From the NCBI GenBank assembly GCA_947627275.1, contig CANQVK010000005.1, positions 41,168 through 105,167 of the forward strand: a stretch of DNA of 64,000 nt. Reading direction: 5' to 3'. Below, in pieces: positions 34,402-42,225 of the stretch. The position numbers were made by a program, and so were the translations under genes. Every line of letters begins with the position of its first letter. The first letter of the stretch is position 1. The notes beneath the pieces were generated by a model. It worked only from the letters and a program-made list of their open reading frames with translations, was not told the DNA's origin and did no database searches. Source of the DNA: an uncultured Ruminococcus sp. (GTDB lineage Bacteria; Bacillota; Clostridia; Oscillospirales; Ruminococcaceae).

Positions 34402-35157
34402 TTATTTTTTTGCAATTAATATAAAACGATGAGTTTTTCCCTCAATAACGCCTTTTTCTTCAAGAATTTCCTGAGCCATATAAAGTCTCGGAAGGCATGA
34501 ATCGACTGAAAAATTCGGAAATTCCCATTGAATTATCCGTGCAAACCATACCAGAGCGCCAACGTCCCAAAACCTTATAGGGAAAAATGCTTCTTCGCCG
34601 CGCAGTATAGTGAATCCTGCCGAATCAAATTTTTTCTGTACGGCGGATAGATACTGATTAGGAAAGGGGAGAGGGATATTCCCGAGAAGCGTTTCAACCA
34701 ATTCACGGTCGTTTTCCGCTCCGACCTGTTGAGTGATAAAATGTCCATTTGGCTTAAGAACACGGTAAATTTCCTCTGCATTGAAGCTGCCGTGGCGATT
34801 TATCACAAGGTCGAACGAGTTGTCCGCAAATGGAAGTCTGCCGTTTCCGTCAGCTTTTTTGAAATCAACGCCAAGAGGGGAGAGTACCTTTTGGCACAGC
34901 TCAACATTAGGCGGATAATTTTCTGTTGCCGCTGTGTTTCGATATGAGTGACCGAGGGACAGCAGAAATTCTCCGCCGCCCGTATCAATGTCGAGCAGTT
35001 TCATGTCAGCTCCGAGATAGTTTCTCACGATGCTTTCATAGTCCCACGGCAGGCAGTCTGATTCAAAGCGTCCCTCAATATGAGAAAAATCCCAGCCATG
35101 TACGTGAGCGAGTTTTTCCTCATTCAGCCATTCTCTTAAAAGTTCATTTTTGTTCAT
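34402..35157 (-). CDS. Class I SAM-dependent methyltransferase
   Basis: 251 residues with the SAM-binding motif I LLDIDTGGGEFLLSLG, motif II region ADGNGRLPFADNSFDLVINR and the methyltransferase-11 pattern EEIYRVLKPNGHFITQQVG. The substrate cannot be told; it may act on a small molecule or on rRNA/tRNA. RBS AAAAGGAG before the ATG. It is bounded by a terminator downstream and an inverted repeat upstream (about 35193-35258), so it is probably monocistronic. Confidence 0.85.
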   Translation of the reverse strand: MNKNELLREWLNEEKLAHVHGWDFSHIEGRFESDCLPWDYESIVRNYLGADMKLLDIDTGGGEFLLSLGHSYRNTAATENYPPNVELCQKVLSPLGVDFKKADGNGRLPFADNSFDLVINRHGSFNAEEIYRVLKPNGHFITQQVGAENDRELVETLLGNIPLPFPNQYLSAVQKKFDSAGFTILRGEEAFFPIRFWDVGALVWFARIIQWEFPNFSVDSCLPRLYMAQEILEEKGVIEGKTHRFILIAKK

Positions 35158-35192
35158 TATAACTACTCCTTTTCGTTTTAATTTTTTACGAT

Positions 35193-35258
35193 TCGGTGCA
35201 GTTATCCGATAACGTGATTTAAGCTCGGTTCGGCGTTATCGGTCAAAACCGCACCGAG
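35193..35258. repeat. Inverted repeat between methyltransferase and rarA
   Basis: Arms CGGTGCAGTTATCCGATAACG and CGTTATCGGTCAAAACCGCACCG flank a shorter loop. It may terminate rarA transcripts, but it lacks a T-run and resembles the other palindromic elements of the window. Confidence 0.5.
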
Positions 35259-35289
35259 CAATTATCTCGTTTTATCACCATAGTTGACC

Positions 35290-36561
35290 TCATTTCAGAT
35301 CGCTTAAAAGTTTTTTTCGGTACATAAGAGCCGCCTGTTCCGTTTTGTTATCTCCGAATTCGTAGTACACTCTGTCCGCCAAAGCGTCGGGGAGGTACTG
35401 CTGTTTGACATAATGATTCGGGAAATCGTGTGGGTACAAATAATGCTGTCCGACAACGGCTGCGCCCTTTCCGTCAAAATGCTTGTTTTGCAGATGCCGA
35501 GGAAAATCGAGAGCGTCGCAGCTTTTTACGTCCTCCAAAGCCGCCGCGATACCCATGTACGCGCTGTTGGACTTCGGAGCGGTCGCAAGAAGAATTATTG
35601 CCTCCGCAATGGGAAGTCTTGCTTCGGGCAGACCGAGCTGCAAGGCGGTATCTACGCAAGCCTTGGTCACTACGATAGCCTGCGGATAGGCAAGTCCCAC
35701 ATCTTCGCAGGCAATGCACAGAAGCCGTCTGCAAAGCGAGATAATGTCTCCTGCCTCGATAAGGCGAGCCGCATAATGGAGCGCGGCGTTTTCGTCCGAA
35801 CCTCTGACAGACTTATGCAGAGCTGAAAGTATATCGTAATGCTGGTCGCCGTCACGGTCGTAGCGCATGTTGCTCCGCTGAACAAGCATTGACATGGATT
35901 CCTCGGTAATTACGACCCTGCCGTCCGACCTTTCGCCGCAGAGTACGGAAAGCTCCACCGTATTCATGGCTTTGCGCACATCTCCGCCGCAGCCGTAAGC
36001 GATAGAACGGCATATTTCATCTGACGCTTCTATTTCGTCTCCCGATTCTTCCGACAAGAGCCTGTAACCTCGTTTTATTGCCGGAATAAGCTCCTCGGCG
36101 GTAACGGGTTTGAACTCAAAAACGGTGCTTCGGCTTATCACCGCATTGTAAACGGAAAAATACGGATTTTCCGTAGTCGAGGCAATAAGCGTAATATCGC
36201 CGTTTTCAATATATTCAAGGAGGCTTTGCTGCTGCTTTTTATTAAGGTACTGTATCTCGTCAAGATAGAGCAGAATGCCGTTTTCCGAGCCGAACGTGCC
36301 TATCTGAGCGATCACTTCTTTAATGTCGCCGACAGACGAGCTTGTACCGTTGAGCTTGTGCAGGGTCATTCCGCAGTTTTCGGCAATGATACGGGCGACC
36401 GTGGTTTTGCCCACTCCCGACGGCCCGTAGAATATCATATTCGGGACTGTTCCGCTCTCGATTATTTTACGAAGCGGCTTATTCTGACCTAATATATGCT
36501 CCTGACCTACAACGTCGTCAAGGGTTTTCGGGCGGATTTTGTCTGCTAATGGTGAGGACAT
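35290..36561 (-). CDS. rarA: Replication-associated recombination protein A
   Basis: 423 residues. N-terminal KIRPKTLDDVVGQEHILG, Walker A GPSGVGKTTVA, Walker B ILLYLDEIQYLNKKQQQSLL, sensor STTENPYF, and the C-terminal oligomerisation region with VRGSDENAALHYAARL. This is the RarA/MgsA/WRNIP1 family of AAA+ clamp-loader-like ATPases acting at stalled replication forks. Full length. The upstream small gene ends 14 bases before its start, so the two may be co-transcribed. Confidence 0.93.
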   Translation of the reverse strand: MSSPLADKIRPKTLDDVVGQEHILGQNKPLRKIIESGTVPNMIFYGPSGVGKTTVARIIAENCGMTLHKLNGTSSSVGDIKEVIAQIGTFGSENGILLYLDEIQYLNKKQQQSLLEYIENGDITLIASTTENPYFSVYNAVISRSTVFEFKPVTAEELIPAIKRGYRLLSEESGDEIEASDEICRSIAYGCGGDVRKAMNTVELSVLCGERSDGRVVITEESMSMLVQRSNMRYDRDGDQHYDILSALHKSVRGSDENAALHYAARLIEAGDIISLCRRLLCIACEDVGLAYPQAIVVTKACVDTALQLGLPEARLPIAEAIILLATAPKSNSAYMGIAAALEDVKSCDALDFPRHLQNKHFDGKGAAVVGQHYLYPHDFPNHYVKQQYLPDALADRVYYEFGDNKTEQAALMYRKKLLSDLK

Positions 36562-36575
36562 AATTTCACTCCCTT

Positions 36576-36908
36576 TTATATTCCAAGAATTGCAAAATAA
36601 TCATACTTTTTAAAATTTTCTTCAACCCATTCTGAAAGCTCGTCTATGATTTCCTTTGCGAGTTGACTTTTTTCAGCATTTTTTATGATATTCCAGTTTT
36701 CCTTGTTTACAATAGTTACTGCATAATATTTAAGGTCAGGAATTATTTTGTACAGCTTGCTTTCATCAAATAAATCTGCGTGCAGAAGCATTGAGTTATC
36801 TTTCCAGCAGAAAAATTTGTATTCTTTATTTTTCTGACCCTCCTGAAACTCAAAAAAGCAAGTGCTGTGAATCTTTTTTCTTTCTGCTTCTGTTATAAAA
36901 TATTTCAT
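36576..36908 (-). CDS. Hypothetical protein (110 aa)
   Basis: A soluble, Lys/Glu-rich protein with a beta-alpha pattern (EGQKNKEYKFFCWKDNSMLL) and a C-terminal helix (EIIDELSEWVEENFKKYD). I recognise no family. A TATAAT lies only about 10 bases before the start and the RBS is weak (GGTGAT). AT-richer than its neighbours. It lies immediately upstream of rarA. Confidence 0.55.
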   Translation of the reverse strand: MKYFITEAERKKIHSTCFFEFQEGQKNKEYKFFCWKDNSMLLHADLFDESKLYKIIPDLKYYAVTIVNKENWNIIKNAEKSQLAKEIIDELSEWVEENFKKYDYFAILGI

Positions 36909-37038
36909 ATTATCACCATTATATAAAGATCATTCTTCAAACGATTTAGGTATATGACGTTTCAGAAAAAACTGAACTCTCTTGAACCGTTGCAGGAACG
37001 CATATTTATTCTTTATTAATATGGATATATTTCTATTG

Positions 37039-37332
37039 TTACTGATGAAGACTTAAAAAAGCATCTGTTGTACTCTGGAATAATTCTTCATTGAAGTTTA
37101 GTCGCATCATTTTTTCTCCCTGTACTGCAAAATAAGCGGTTGTTTTGTCTGTAATGACCTTGAACAGTGCTTCAATACCGTGATCGTCAATATCGAATAA
37201 GTAACCGAATTGTACAGTAGTACCTGCTAAATCATTGTAATCCTCTTTGTGAGAGAGTATTTTAAGTGCGGTATTTGCGAGCATTTCTTTAAGTTCTTTG
37301 TTAGTGATCTCGTTTCTTTCGTAAGGTTTCAT
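37039..37332 (-). CDS. Hypothetical protein (97 aa) downstream of glyA
   Basis: Start at ATG 37332, preceded by AAGGAGAAG; longer readings run into glyA. The protein is acidic (FGYLFDIDDHGIEALFKVIT, YFAVQGEKMMRLNFNEELFQ) and has no signal peptide or known motif. It follows glyA by 73 bases on the same strand and may be co-transcribed. Family unknown. Confidence 0.55.
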   Translation of the reverse strand: MKPYERNEITNKELKEMLANTALKILSHKEDYNDLAGTTVQFGYLFDIDDHGIEALFKVITDKTTAYFAVQGEKMMRLNFNEELFQSTTDAFLSLHQ

Positions 37333-37405
37333 AAAAGCTTCTCCTTGCATATCATATAAAAATATCGGGACGGACAAAAATCCGTCCCTTATATTCAATA
37401 ATCTC

Positions 37406-38662
37406 TTACTTGTAAAGAGGGAACTTTTCACAGATAGCGTTTACTCCTGCACGGATCTCGTCAGCCTTGTTCTCGAAATCGGTAGCGCAGAGGTAGATAT
37501 ACTCGGCGATCTTCTCCATTTCCTCAACGCCTAAGCCTCTTGTTGTAACGGCAGGAGTACCTATTCTGATACCGCTTGTTACGAACGGCTTCTCGGGGTC
37601 GTTGTGGATAGCGTTCTTGTTTACCGTGATGTAAACCTCGTCAAGACGGTGTTCAAGCTCCTTGCCCGTGATGTTGAAAGGACGGAGGTCAACAAGCATG
37701 AGGTGGTTGTCCGTACCGCCTGATACGAGATTGAATCCGCGTTTGAGAAGTCCGTCGGCAAGAGCCTTGGCGTTCTCAACTATTTTCTTCTGATACTCCT
37801 TGAACTCGGGTTTGAGAGCTTCGCCGAAGCATACAGCCTTAGCGGCGATGGTGTGCATCAGAGGACCTCCCTGAGTTCCGGGGAAAATAGCCGAATTTAT
37901 CTTCTTTGCGAGAGCCTCGTCGTTTGTGAGGATAAGACCGCCTCTTGGACCTCTTAAAGTCTTGTGAGTTGTAGTCGTTACGATGTCCGCGTAGGGAACA
38001 GGGGATTCATGACAGCCTGCCGCAACAAGGCCCGCAATGTGCGCCATATCTACCATGAGCAGAGCGCCGACCGATTTAGCGATCTCAGAGAGTCTCTTGA
38101 AGTCGATAGCTCTGGGGTATGCGCTTGCGCCTGCAACGATGAGCTTCGGCTTATGCTCGTTTGCGAGAGCCTGTACAGTGTCGTAGTTGATGACCTCTGT
38201 TTCATCGTCAAGACCGTATGAAACAAAGTTAAAATATTTGCCCGAAATATTTACAGGCGAACCGTGGGTAAGATGTCCGCCGTCTGCAAGGCTCATACCG
38301 AGAACCGTATCGCCCGGCTGAAGAAGTGAAAAGTAAACGGCAGTATTAGCCTGTGCGCCCGAGTGCGGCTGAACGTTTGCGAACTTAGCGCCGAAAAGCT
38401 CCTTTGCGCGTTCGATAGCGATGACTTCTACCTCGTCAACGCACTGACAGCCGCCGTAGTATCTCTTTCCCGGGTAGCCTTCGGCGTACTTGTTTGTAAG
38501 AACGCTTCCCATAGCCGCCATAACAGCAGGGGAGACTATATTTTCACTTGCGATAAGCTCCAGATTGCGTCTTTGTCTTGCAAGCTCCTTGTTCATAGCT
38601 TCGCCGACAGCAGGGTCGTACTGGGATACAAATCCGATTGAATCCATAAGATCGTTATACAT
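37406..38662 (-). CDS. glyA: Serine hydroxymethyltransferase
   Basis: 418 residues. Typical features: [36 protein letters not shown], the PLP lysine in [15 protein letters not shown], and [12 protein letters not shown]. It interconverts serine and glycine with tetrahydrofolate, feeding one-carbon metabolism. Codon use is biased as in highly expressed genes. Driven by the promoter at 38704-38732. No glycine or folate riboswitch is visible in its short leader. Confidence 0.97.
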   Translation of the reverse strand: MYNDLMDSIGFVSQYDPAVGEAMNKELARQRRNLELIASENIVSPAVMAAMGSVLTNKYAEGYPGKRYYGGCQCVDEVEVIAIERAKELFGAKFANVQPHSGAQANTAVYFSLLQPGDTVLGMSLADGGHLTHGSPVNISGKYFNFVSYGLDDETEVINYDTVQALANEHKPKLIVAGASAYPRAIDFKRLSEIAKSVGALLMVDMAHIAGLVAAGCHESPVPYADIVTTTTHKTLRGPRGGLILTNDEALAKKINSAIFPGTQGGPLMHTIAAKAVCFGEALKPEFKEYQKKIVENAKALADGLLKRGFNLVSGGTDNHLMLVDLRPFNITGKELEHRLDEVYITVNKNAIHNDPEKPFVTSGIRIGTPAVTTRGLGVEEMEKIAEYIYLCATDFENKADEIRAGVNAICEKFPLYK

Positions 38663-38703
38663 TTTAATCTACTCCTTAATAATAATTGCATAAAGCTTCT
38701 TTA

Positions 38704-38732
38704 ATTATACACTATTTTACAAATTATTGCAA
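38704..38732 (-). promoter_or_regulatory. Promoter of glyA
   Basis: On the minus strand TTGCAA (38727-38732), 17 bases, TATAAT (38704-38709), about 42 bases before the start codon. Confidence 0.75.
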
Positions 38733-38768
38733 TAGTTTCTTAACATAATCCATTTTTAATTTTTACAG

Positions 38769-38796
38769 ACGACTTATACGCAGTTCTCTGCGTAAG
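38769..38796 (-). terminator. Hairpin after the dockerin gene
   Basis: ACTTACGCAG AGAA CTGCGTATAAGT on the minus strand, followed by a T-poor region; weak terminator candidate. Confidence 0.45.
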
Positions 38797-38808
38797 TTCT
38801 GAATATTG

Positions 38809-39642
38809 TCATGAAAGTATGTCGTCCCATGATATTTCTTCGTAGGAAGTCAGGGAGGCGGCATAATATATCTGTATTACCACGGCATCGGAGGCTTCAA
38901 TGACATTGTTTCTGTCAACGTCGCAGGTAAGTCTCTGCTGTTCCGTGAGCGTCGGAGGGTTGCCCGTTAAAAACATGGCGTAATACTTAAGTATCTCCGA
39001 GGCGTCGGAGGCGTCAACAGAGCCGTTTCCGTCCACATCGCCAAGTCCCTCAAAATAATTTATGTCATATGTAACTATGGCTCTGTTGCTGTTGGGCGGA
39101 ATTATGCTTACAGAGGCCGTATTGTCTGTCAGGAAAGCTTTATCTATTACAGCGGGGACGGTCGTACAAGCGTCCGATATATCTGTAACTTCAATATCCG
39201 TAATAAAGCTGCCGTTTTTGTCCTTTTCTGGGAGCTGCGTATATTTCGTGATCGTTACTTTCAGACCATTTGTATTTACTTTTCCGCTTTTTGAAAAATA
39301 CTCGGTTTTAGACGGCTCGCTGCTGCATTCTATTGTCATTTTCACAGACAGCGCATGTATGGTGACGTCCTCGGTAACGGTTTCGGGATATTCGCTCCAT
39401 TGACTGAAGCCGACCTGAGTATAATCATCGACATGGTAATTAAGGGCTTGGGAGCTTTCATATTCGCTGAGATCGACGGAATTTCCGTGAGGTACTGTAA
39501 GTACGGCGATCGGAGGTTCGTCATCGTTATATCCCATCACCGTCACTGTATGAGTTTCCTCCGCAGTCGAATAAACGGGAATACATGCAGCGGTGAACAT
39601 GAGTGCGGCGGATGCTGAGAGAAGCCGTTTTTTAATATTCAT
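38809..39642 (-). CDS. Secreted protein with C-terminal dockerin
   Basis: 277 residues from ATG 39642, which has AAAGGAG upstream; longer in-frame readings overlap the previous gene without an RBS. The signal peptide is about 1-27. A beta-rich middle has no recognised catalytic motif. The C-terminal dockerin (about 205-265) reads GDVDGNGSVDASDASEILKY and CDVDRNNVIEASDAVVIQIY. Both calcium loops are present. Its start overlaps the stop of the upstream 108-residue gene by 11 bases, indicating translational coupling. Substrate or role unknown. Confidence 0.75.
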   Translation of the reverse strand: MNIKKRLLSASAALMFTAACIPVYSTAEETHTVTVMGYNDDEPPIAVLTVPHGNSVDLSEYESSQALNYHVDDYTQVGFSQWSEYPETVTEDVTIHALSVKMTIECSSEPSKTEYFSKSGKVNTNGLKVTITKYTQLPEKDKNGSFITDIEVTDISDACTTVPAVIDKAFLTDNTASVSIIPPNSNRAIVTYDINYFEGLGDVDGNGSVDASDASEILKYYAMFLTGNPPTLTEQQRLTCDVDRNNVIEASDAVVIQIYYAASLTSYEEISWDDILS

Positions 39643-39958
39643 AGTACTCCTTTCTTCCTCTGATAAAAAAGAAACGTGTTCTGTCCGTAAGCTTTTGTGC
39701 AAATTCAACATATACATCGTATGGCATTTCCAATAAAACAAAGTCGGCGGAAATAAGCGTCTGATTGGGCAGATCGTATTCATATACGGCATAAAGTACA
39801 ACAGAATTCCATTTTGCGAGCTTTGCTTTTTCTATGGCTAAGCGGCGGTATTCCTTAAAATACTCCTCGATAGTCTCCAGCTTCTGAAAGCCTGCGTACC
39901 GTGAGTTGATGTATAGGTCTGTATCGCTTCGTATCTGGCGGCATCGGTAAGGAAGCAT
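39632..39958 (-). CDS. Hypothetical protein (108 aa) in coupled operon
   Basis: ATG 39958 is preferred, nine bases after AAGGAAGG; a GTG at 39967 directly abuts that site. No signal peptide. Contains IEEYFKEYRRLAIEKAKLAK and a hydrophobic beta segment (VVLYAVYEYDL). Family not recognised. It sits between the small membrane gene and the dockerin gene with overlaps on both sides. Confidence 0.6.
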   Translation of the reverse strand: MLPYRCRQIRSDTDLYINSRYAGFQKLETIEEYFKEYRRLAIEKAKLAKWNSVVLYAVYEYDLPNQTLISADFVLLEMPYDVYVEFAQKLTDRTRFFFIRGRKEYYEY

Positions 39959-39963
39959 GGCGA

Positions 39964-40173
39964 TCACCCTTCCTTATCTTTTTTAGCGGATTTTTCTTCG
40001 GCTGATTTTTTTCTCAGGGCGTTAAGCTTTATTTTGTATGACAATATTCCGCCGAGAGCTGTTGCGGCTATAAAGATCGCGGCGGAAACAAGTATAACGA
40101 TACCTGCCGATACGTCCGAAGAAGCGCCGTTTTCGGCAAGATACACGGATAATTCAGTTATCGGTAAGGTCAT
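39964..40173 (-). CDS. Small single-pass membrane protein (69 aa)
   Basis: ATG 40173 has AAGGAG nine bases upstream. The N-terminus is short and acidic, one membrane helix spans about 23-46 (IVILVSAAIFIAATALGGIL), and the C-terminus is strongly basic and lysine-rich (KKSAEEKSAKKDKEG). Such layout suggests a membrane anchor with a cytoplasmic charged tail. It overlaps the DUF4364 gene by 20 bases. Family unknown. Confidence 0.6.
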   Translation of the reverse strand: MTLPITELSVYLAENGASSDVSAGIVILVSAAIFIAATALGGILSYKIKLNALRKKSAEEKSAKKDKEG

Positions 40174-40747
40174 AAGCGATCTCCTTGTTTGAAAGTGCAA
40201 GTTCGATTACCTTGCTGTAGAAGCCTGCCGGATTAAGGAGTATCTTGTCTCCGATAAGCTTAGCCTGCGTCATATCGGGAGCGAACAGCTTCAGATCCAT
40301 GAGGTCGTTCTTCGTATCAAGGCAGCGTATGCGGATGTAGCAGCCGTTTTCGGCTTCCGAGTATTCGACTTTGATCTCCTGTTCCATTTTTAAGCGTGCA
40401 AAATATCTGAGAGCCGCCAGAACAAGCTTGTCACGGTAGGATTTCGGAGCGTATTTTTTTAACTCCTTAGCGCATCTCACGCCCTTTGGCAGAAGTACGT
40501 AGCGATCCTCTCCGTTTTCATAGGATTCAATTTTTATCAGCTTATTTTCAAGCAAAAATCCGATAGAATCCTGATAGTAAAAATAATTTATAAGTCCCGT
40601 TGTTATAAGAATATCGTAAAGATGCTCCGTATTTACGGGCTTGCCGATCTTATTGAGAAGATAGCAGATAAGGATATTCAGCGTAGGAACGTCTTTTATC
40701 TCCGTATCTGCTTTTTCCGACATTTTAAAAATATTTTCATCCAGCAT
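40154..40747 (-). CDS. DUF4364 family protein, winged-helix-like
   Basis: 197 residues from ATG 40747, preceded by AGAGGTGG. Residues 15-90 look like a winged-helix domain (VPTLNILICYLLNKIGKPVN, then a second helix and the YYQDSIGFLLENKLIKIE wing). The C-terminus matches the DUF4364 pattern (YIRIRCLDTKNDLMDLKLFA). The family is common in Clostridia and is presumed to be regulatory. First gene of a four-gene overlapping operon that ends in the dockerin protein. Confidence 0.75.
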   Translation of the reverse strand: MLDENIFKMSEKADTEIKDVPTLNILICYLLNKIGKPVNTEHLYDILITTGLINYFYYQDSIGFLLENKLIKIESYENGEDRYVLLPKGVRCAKELKKYAPKSYRDKLVLAALRYFARLKMEQEIKVEYSEAENGCYIRIRCLDTKNDLMDLKLFAPDMTQAKLIGDKILLNPAGFYSKVIELALSNKEIAYDLTDN

Positions 40748-40768
40748 AAATACCACCTCTGCATATAA

Positions 40769-40927
40769 GAGCCTGTTTAGTATCTCCCCCCGCACGTCTT
40801 TTCGGCAAATTTTGCTGAATACTACGTCAAAGCTCCTTGCCATACGACGGTATGCCTGCGTATTTTTCCTTGTCTTCAGCAAAATTATGCTCGAAAATCC
40901 GCATACGCTGAGATACTAAACAGGCTC
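40769..40927. repeat. Family C palindromic element, full form (159 bp)
   Basis: Termini GAGCCTGTTTAGTATCTC and GAGATACTAAACAGGCTC. Inner arms include GGCAAATTTTGCTGAA and TTCAGCAAAATTATGC. The centre (40835-40861) is CCTTGCCATACGAC GGTATGCCTGCGT, the reverse complement of the family A core with one substitution. No ORF. It lies in the leader of the DUF4364 operon, 21 bases upstream of its start. Confidence 0.75.
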
Positions 40928-40979
40928 TAAGGCTTAATGGACGGATAAGAAACCATTATTTACAACTTAAGCAGTGGGA

Positions 40980-41200
40980 CTTTAGTAGGGACACGGCGTG
41001 CAGTGTCCGCACTGAGGGAACGCCCTCTCTTGCAGGGCGTTCCCTCTTTCAAAACAGTCCATTGGACTGTTTTGAAATTCACCCTTTGCGGAGCGCTTAA
41101 ACGCTATGTGGGACTCTGTCCCACACCCTGCCAGAGGCGCTGCCTCTGGACTCCGCCAAAGGGACACCGTCCCTTTGGAATCCCAATATTAGAACGCTTA
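40980..41200. repeat. Cluster of nested palindromes
   Basis: Between the family C element and aroC lie GAGGGAACGCCCTC / GAGGGCGTTCCCTC-type arms (about 41014-41045), CAAAACAGTCCATTGGACTG (41056-41080), GTGGGACTCTGTCCCAC (about 41106-41122) and AAAGGGACACCGTCCCTTT (about 41157-41175). Several blocks recur in the family E element at 10631. No ORF is supported; the segment may also terminate aroC transcripts. Confidence 0.55.
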
Positions 41201-41205
41201 AAATT

Positions 41206-42225
41206 CTAACAAAAATTTGGATAATCGAGCATTGCCGTAAGCAATGCGATATTCACCGCCGATTCGGTGTATACAACTGCCTGAGGTATCGTACAGCAGT
41301 CGGCAGAACCGATTTTCGGCGGCTTGAAAGCGGCTTTTAGCGTTATGGGCATACCCGACGATATACCGTTTATCATTCCGCCGTGGCTGTTGGTTTTCGT
41401 CATGGAGTACCCCTGTTCGGTTATATAGGAAACGTCGGCGTATTGACTTCCGGGCATTTCCGCAGCCGAAAAACCGTCGCCGAATTCAACTCCTGTAATA
41501 TCGGGGAGCGTGAAAAGCAGTTGTGAAATGCAGTTCGCAAGTCCGTTGAAAACAGGCGAGCCAACTCCCGAGGGAACGTTCAACGAAGCGCATTCTACGA
41601 TACCGCCGAGTGATTCGCCTGATTCACGGGCCATAGCGATATTTTCAAGCATATTCCAGCCGATGCGGTCGTTTATTACGGGAAAATCCTTGAAACGCAC
41701 GCTGAGGACCGCATCACGGGACAGCCTTACCGTATCGAAGGGATTATCCTTTACGTTATGGATCCTTGCGATATGACCGCCTGTATAAATTCCACGCCGT
41801 TCCAGTATTTGACCGCACACAGCTCCTGCAAAGCAAAGAGGAGCTGCGAACCTTTCCGCAGAACGGGATTTTTTTTCTGCGTCGCAGTATCCCCGACAGC
41901 AGACCGCCCCTGTATAGTCGCCGTGACCGTAACGTATATTTTCGGGCTTTTCAGCCGAAGCTGCCTGAGACTTTGTATTCTGGAGAATGGCGCAGAGAGG
42001 CGCGCCCGTTGTTCTCTCGTTCATAAGTCCCGACATTATCCTCGGAGTCGGGAGCTTTTTAGACGTACCGAGAGATTTCGGAGACAGCCTGCCCAGAAAC
42101 TTCATGATCTCCTCGGAGGAGATGTATTCTCCCTCGGGTATACCGCTTATTGTTACGCCTATAACGGAGTCATGAGCTTCGCCGAAATACGAAACAGATA
42201 TTTTATTGTTCCATATCAATGACAT
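41206..42225 (-). CDS. aroC: Chorismate synthase, divergent at family signatures
   Basis: 339 residues from ATG 42225 (RBS GGAGGT). It forms chorismate from EPSP using reduced FMN. The overall match is clear (IWNNKISVSYFGEAH, RYGHGDYTGAV, TNSHGGMINGISSGMPIT, KAAFKPP) and both catalytic histidines are present. However, the canonical GESHG reads GEAHD, the RRxPG segment reads GRLSPKS, and the Gly/Arg/Ser-rich signature reads EKKSRSAERFAAP. It overlaps aroA by 23 bases. Probably functional, as it is the last enzyme of an otherwise intact aroB-aroA-aroC operon. Confidence 0.85.
   Translation of the reverse strand: MSLIWNNKISVSYFGEAHDSVIGVTISGIPEGEYISSEEIMKFLGRLSPKSLGTSKKLPTPRIMSGLMNERTTGAPLCAILQNTKSQAASAEKPENIRYGHGDYTGAVCCRGYCDAEKKSRSAERFAAPLCFAGAVCGQILERRGIYTGGHIARIHNVKDNPFDTVRLSRDAVLSVRFKDFPVINDRIGWNMLENIAMARESGESLGGIVECASLNVPSGVGSPVFNGLANCISQLLFTLPDITGVEFGDGFSAAEMPGSQYADVSYITEQGYSMTKTNSHGGMINGISSGMPITLKAAFKPPKIGSADCCTIPQAVVYTESAVNIALLTAMLDYPNFC

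Noticed and set aside
38663..38760. Glycine riboswitch upstream of glyA
   Set aside because: The leader after the mapped promoter is only about 35-40 bases, too short for the motif.
40769..41205. CRISPR array
   Set aside because: The repeats are palindromes of different length without regular spacing or spacers, and no cas genes are present.
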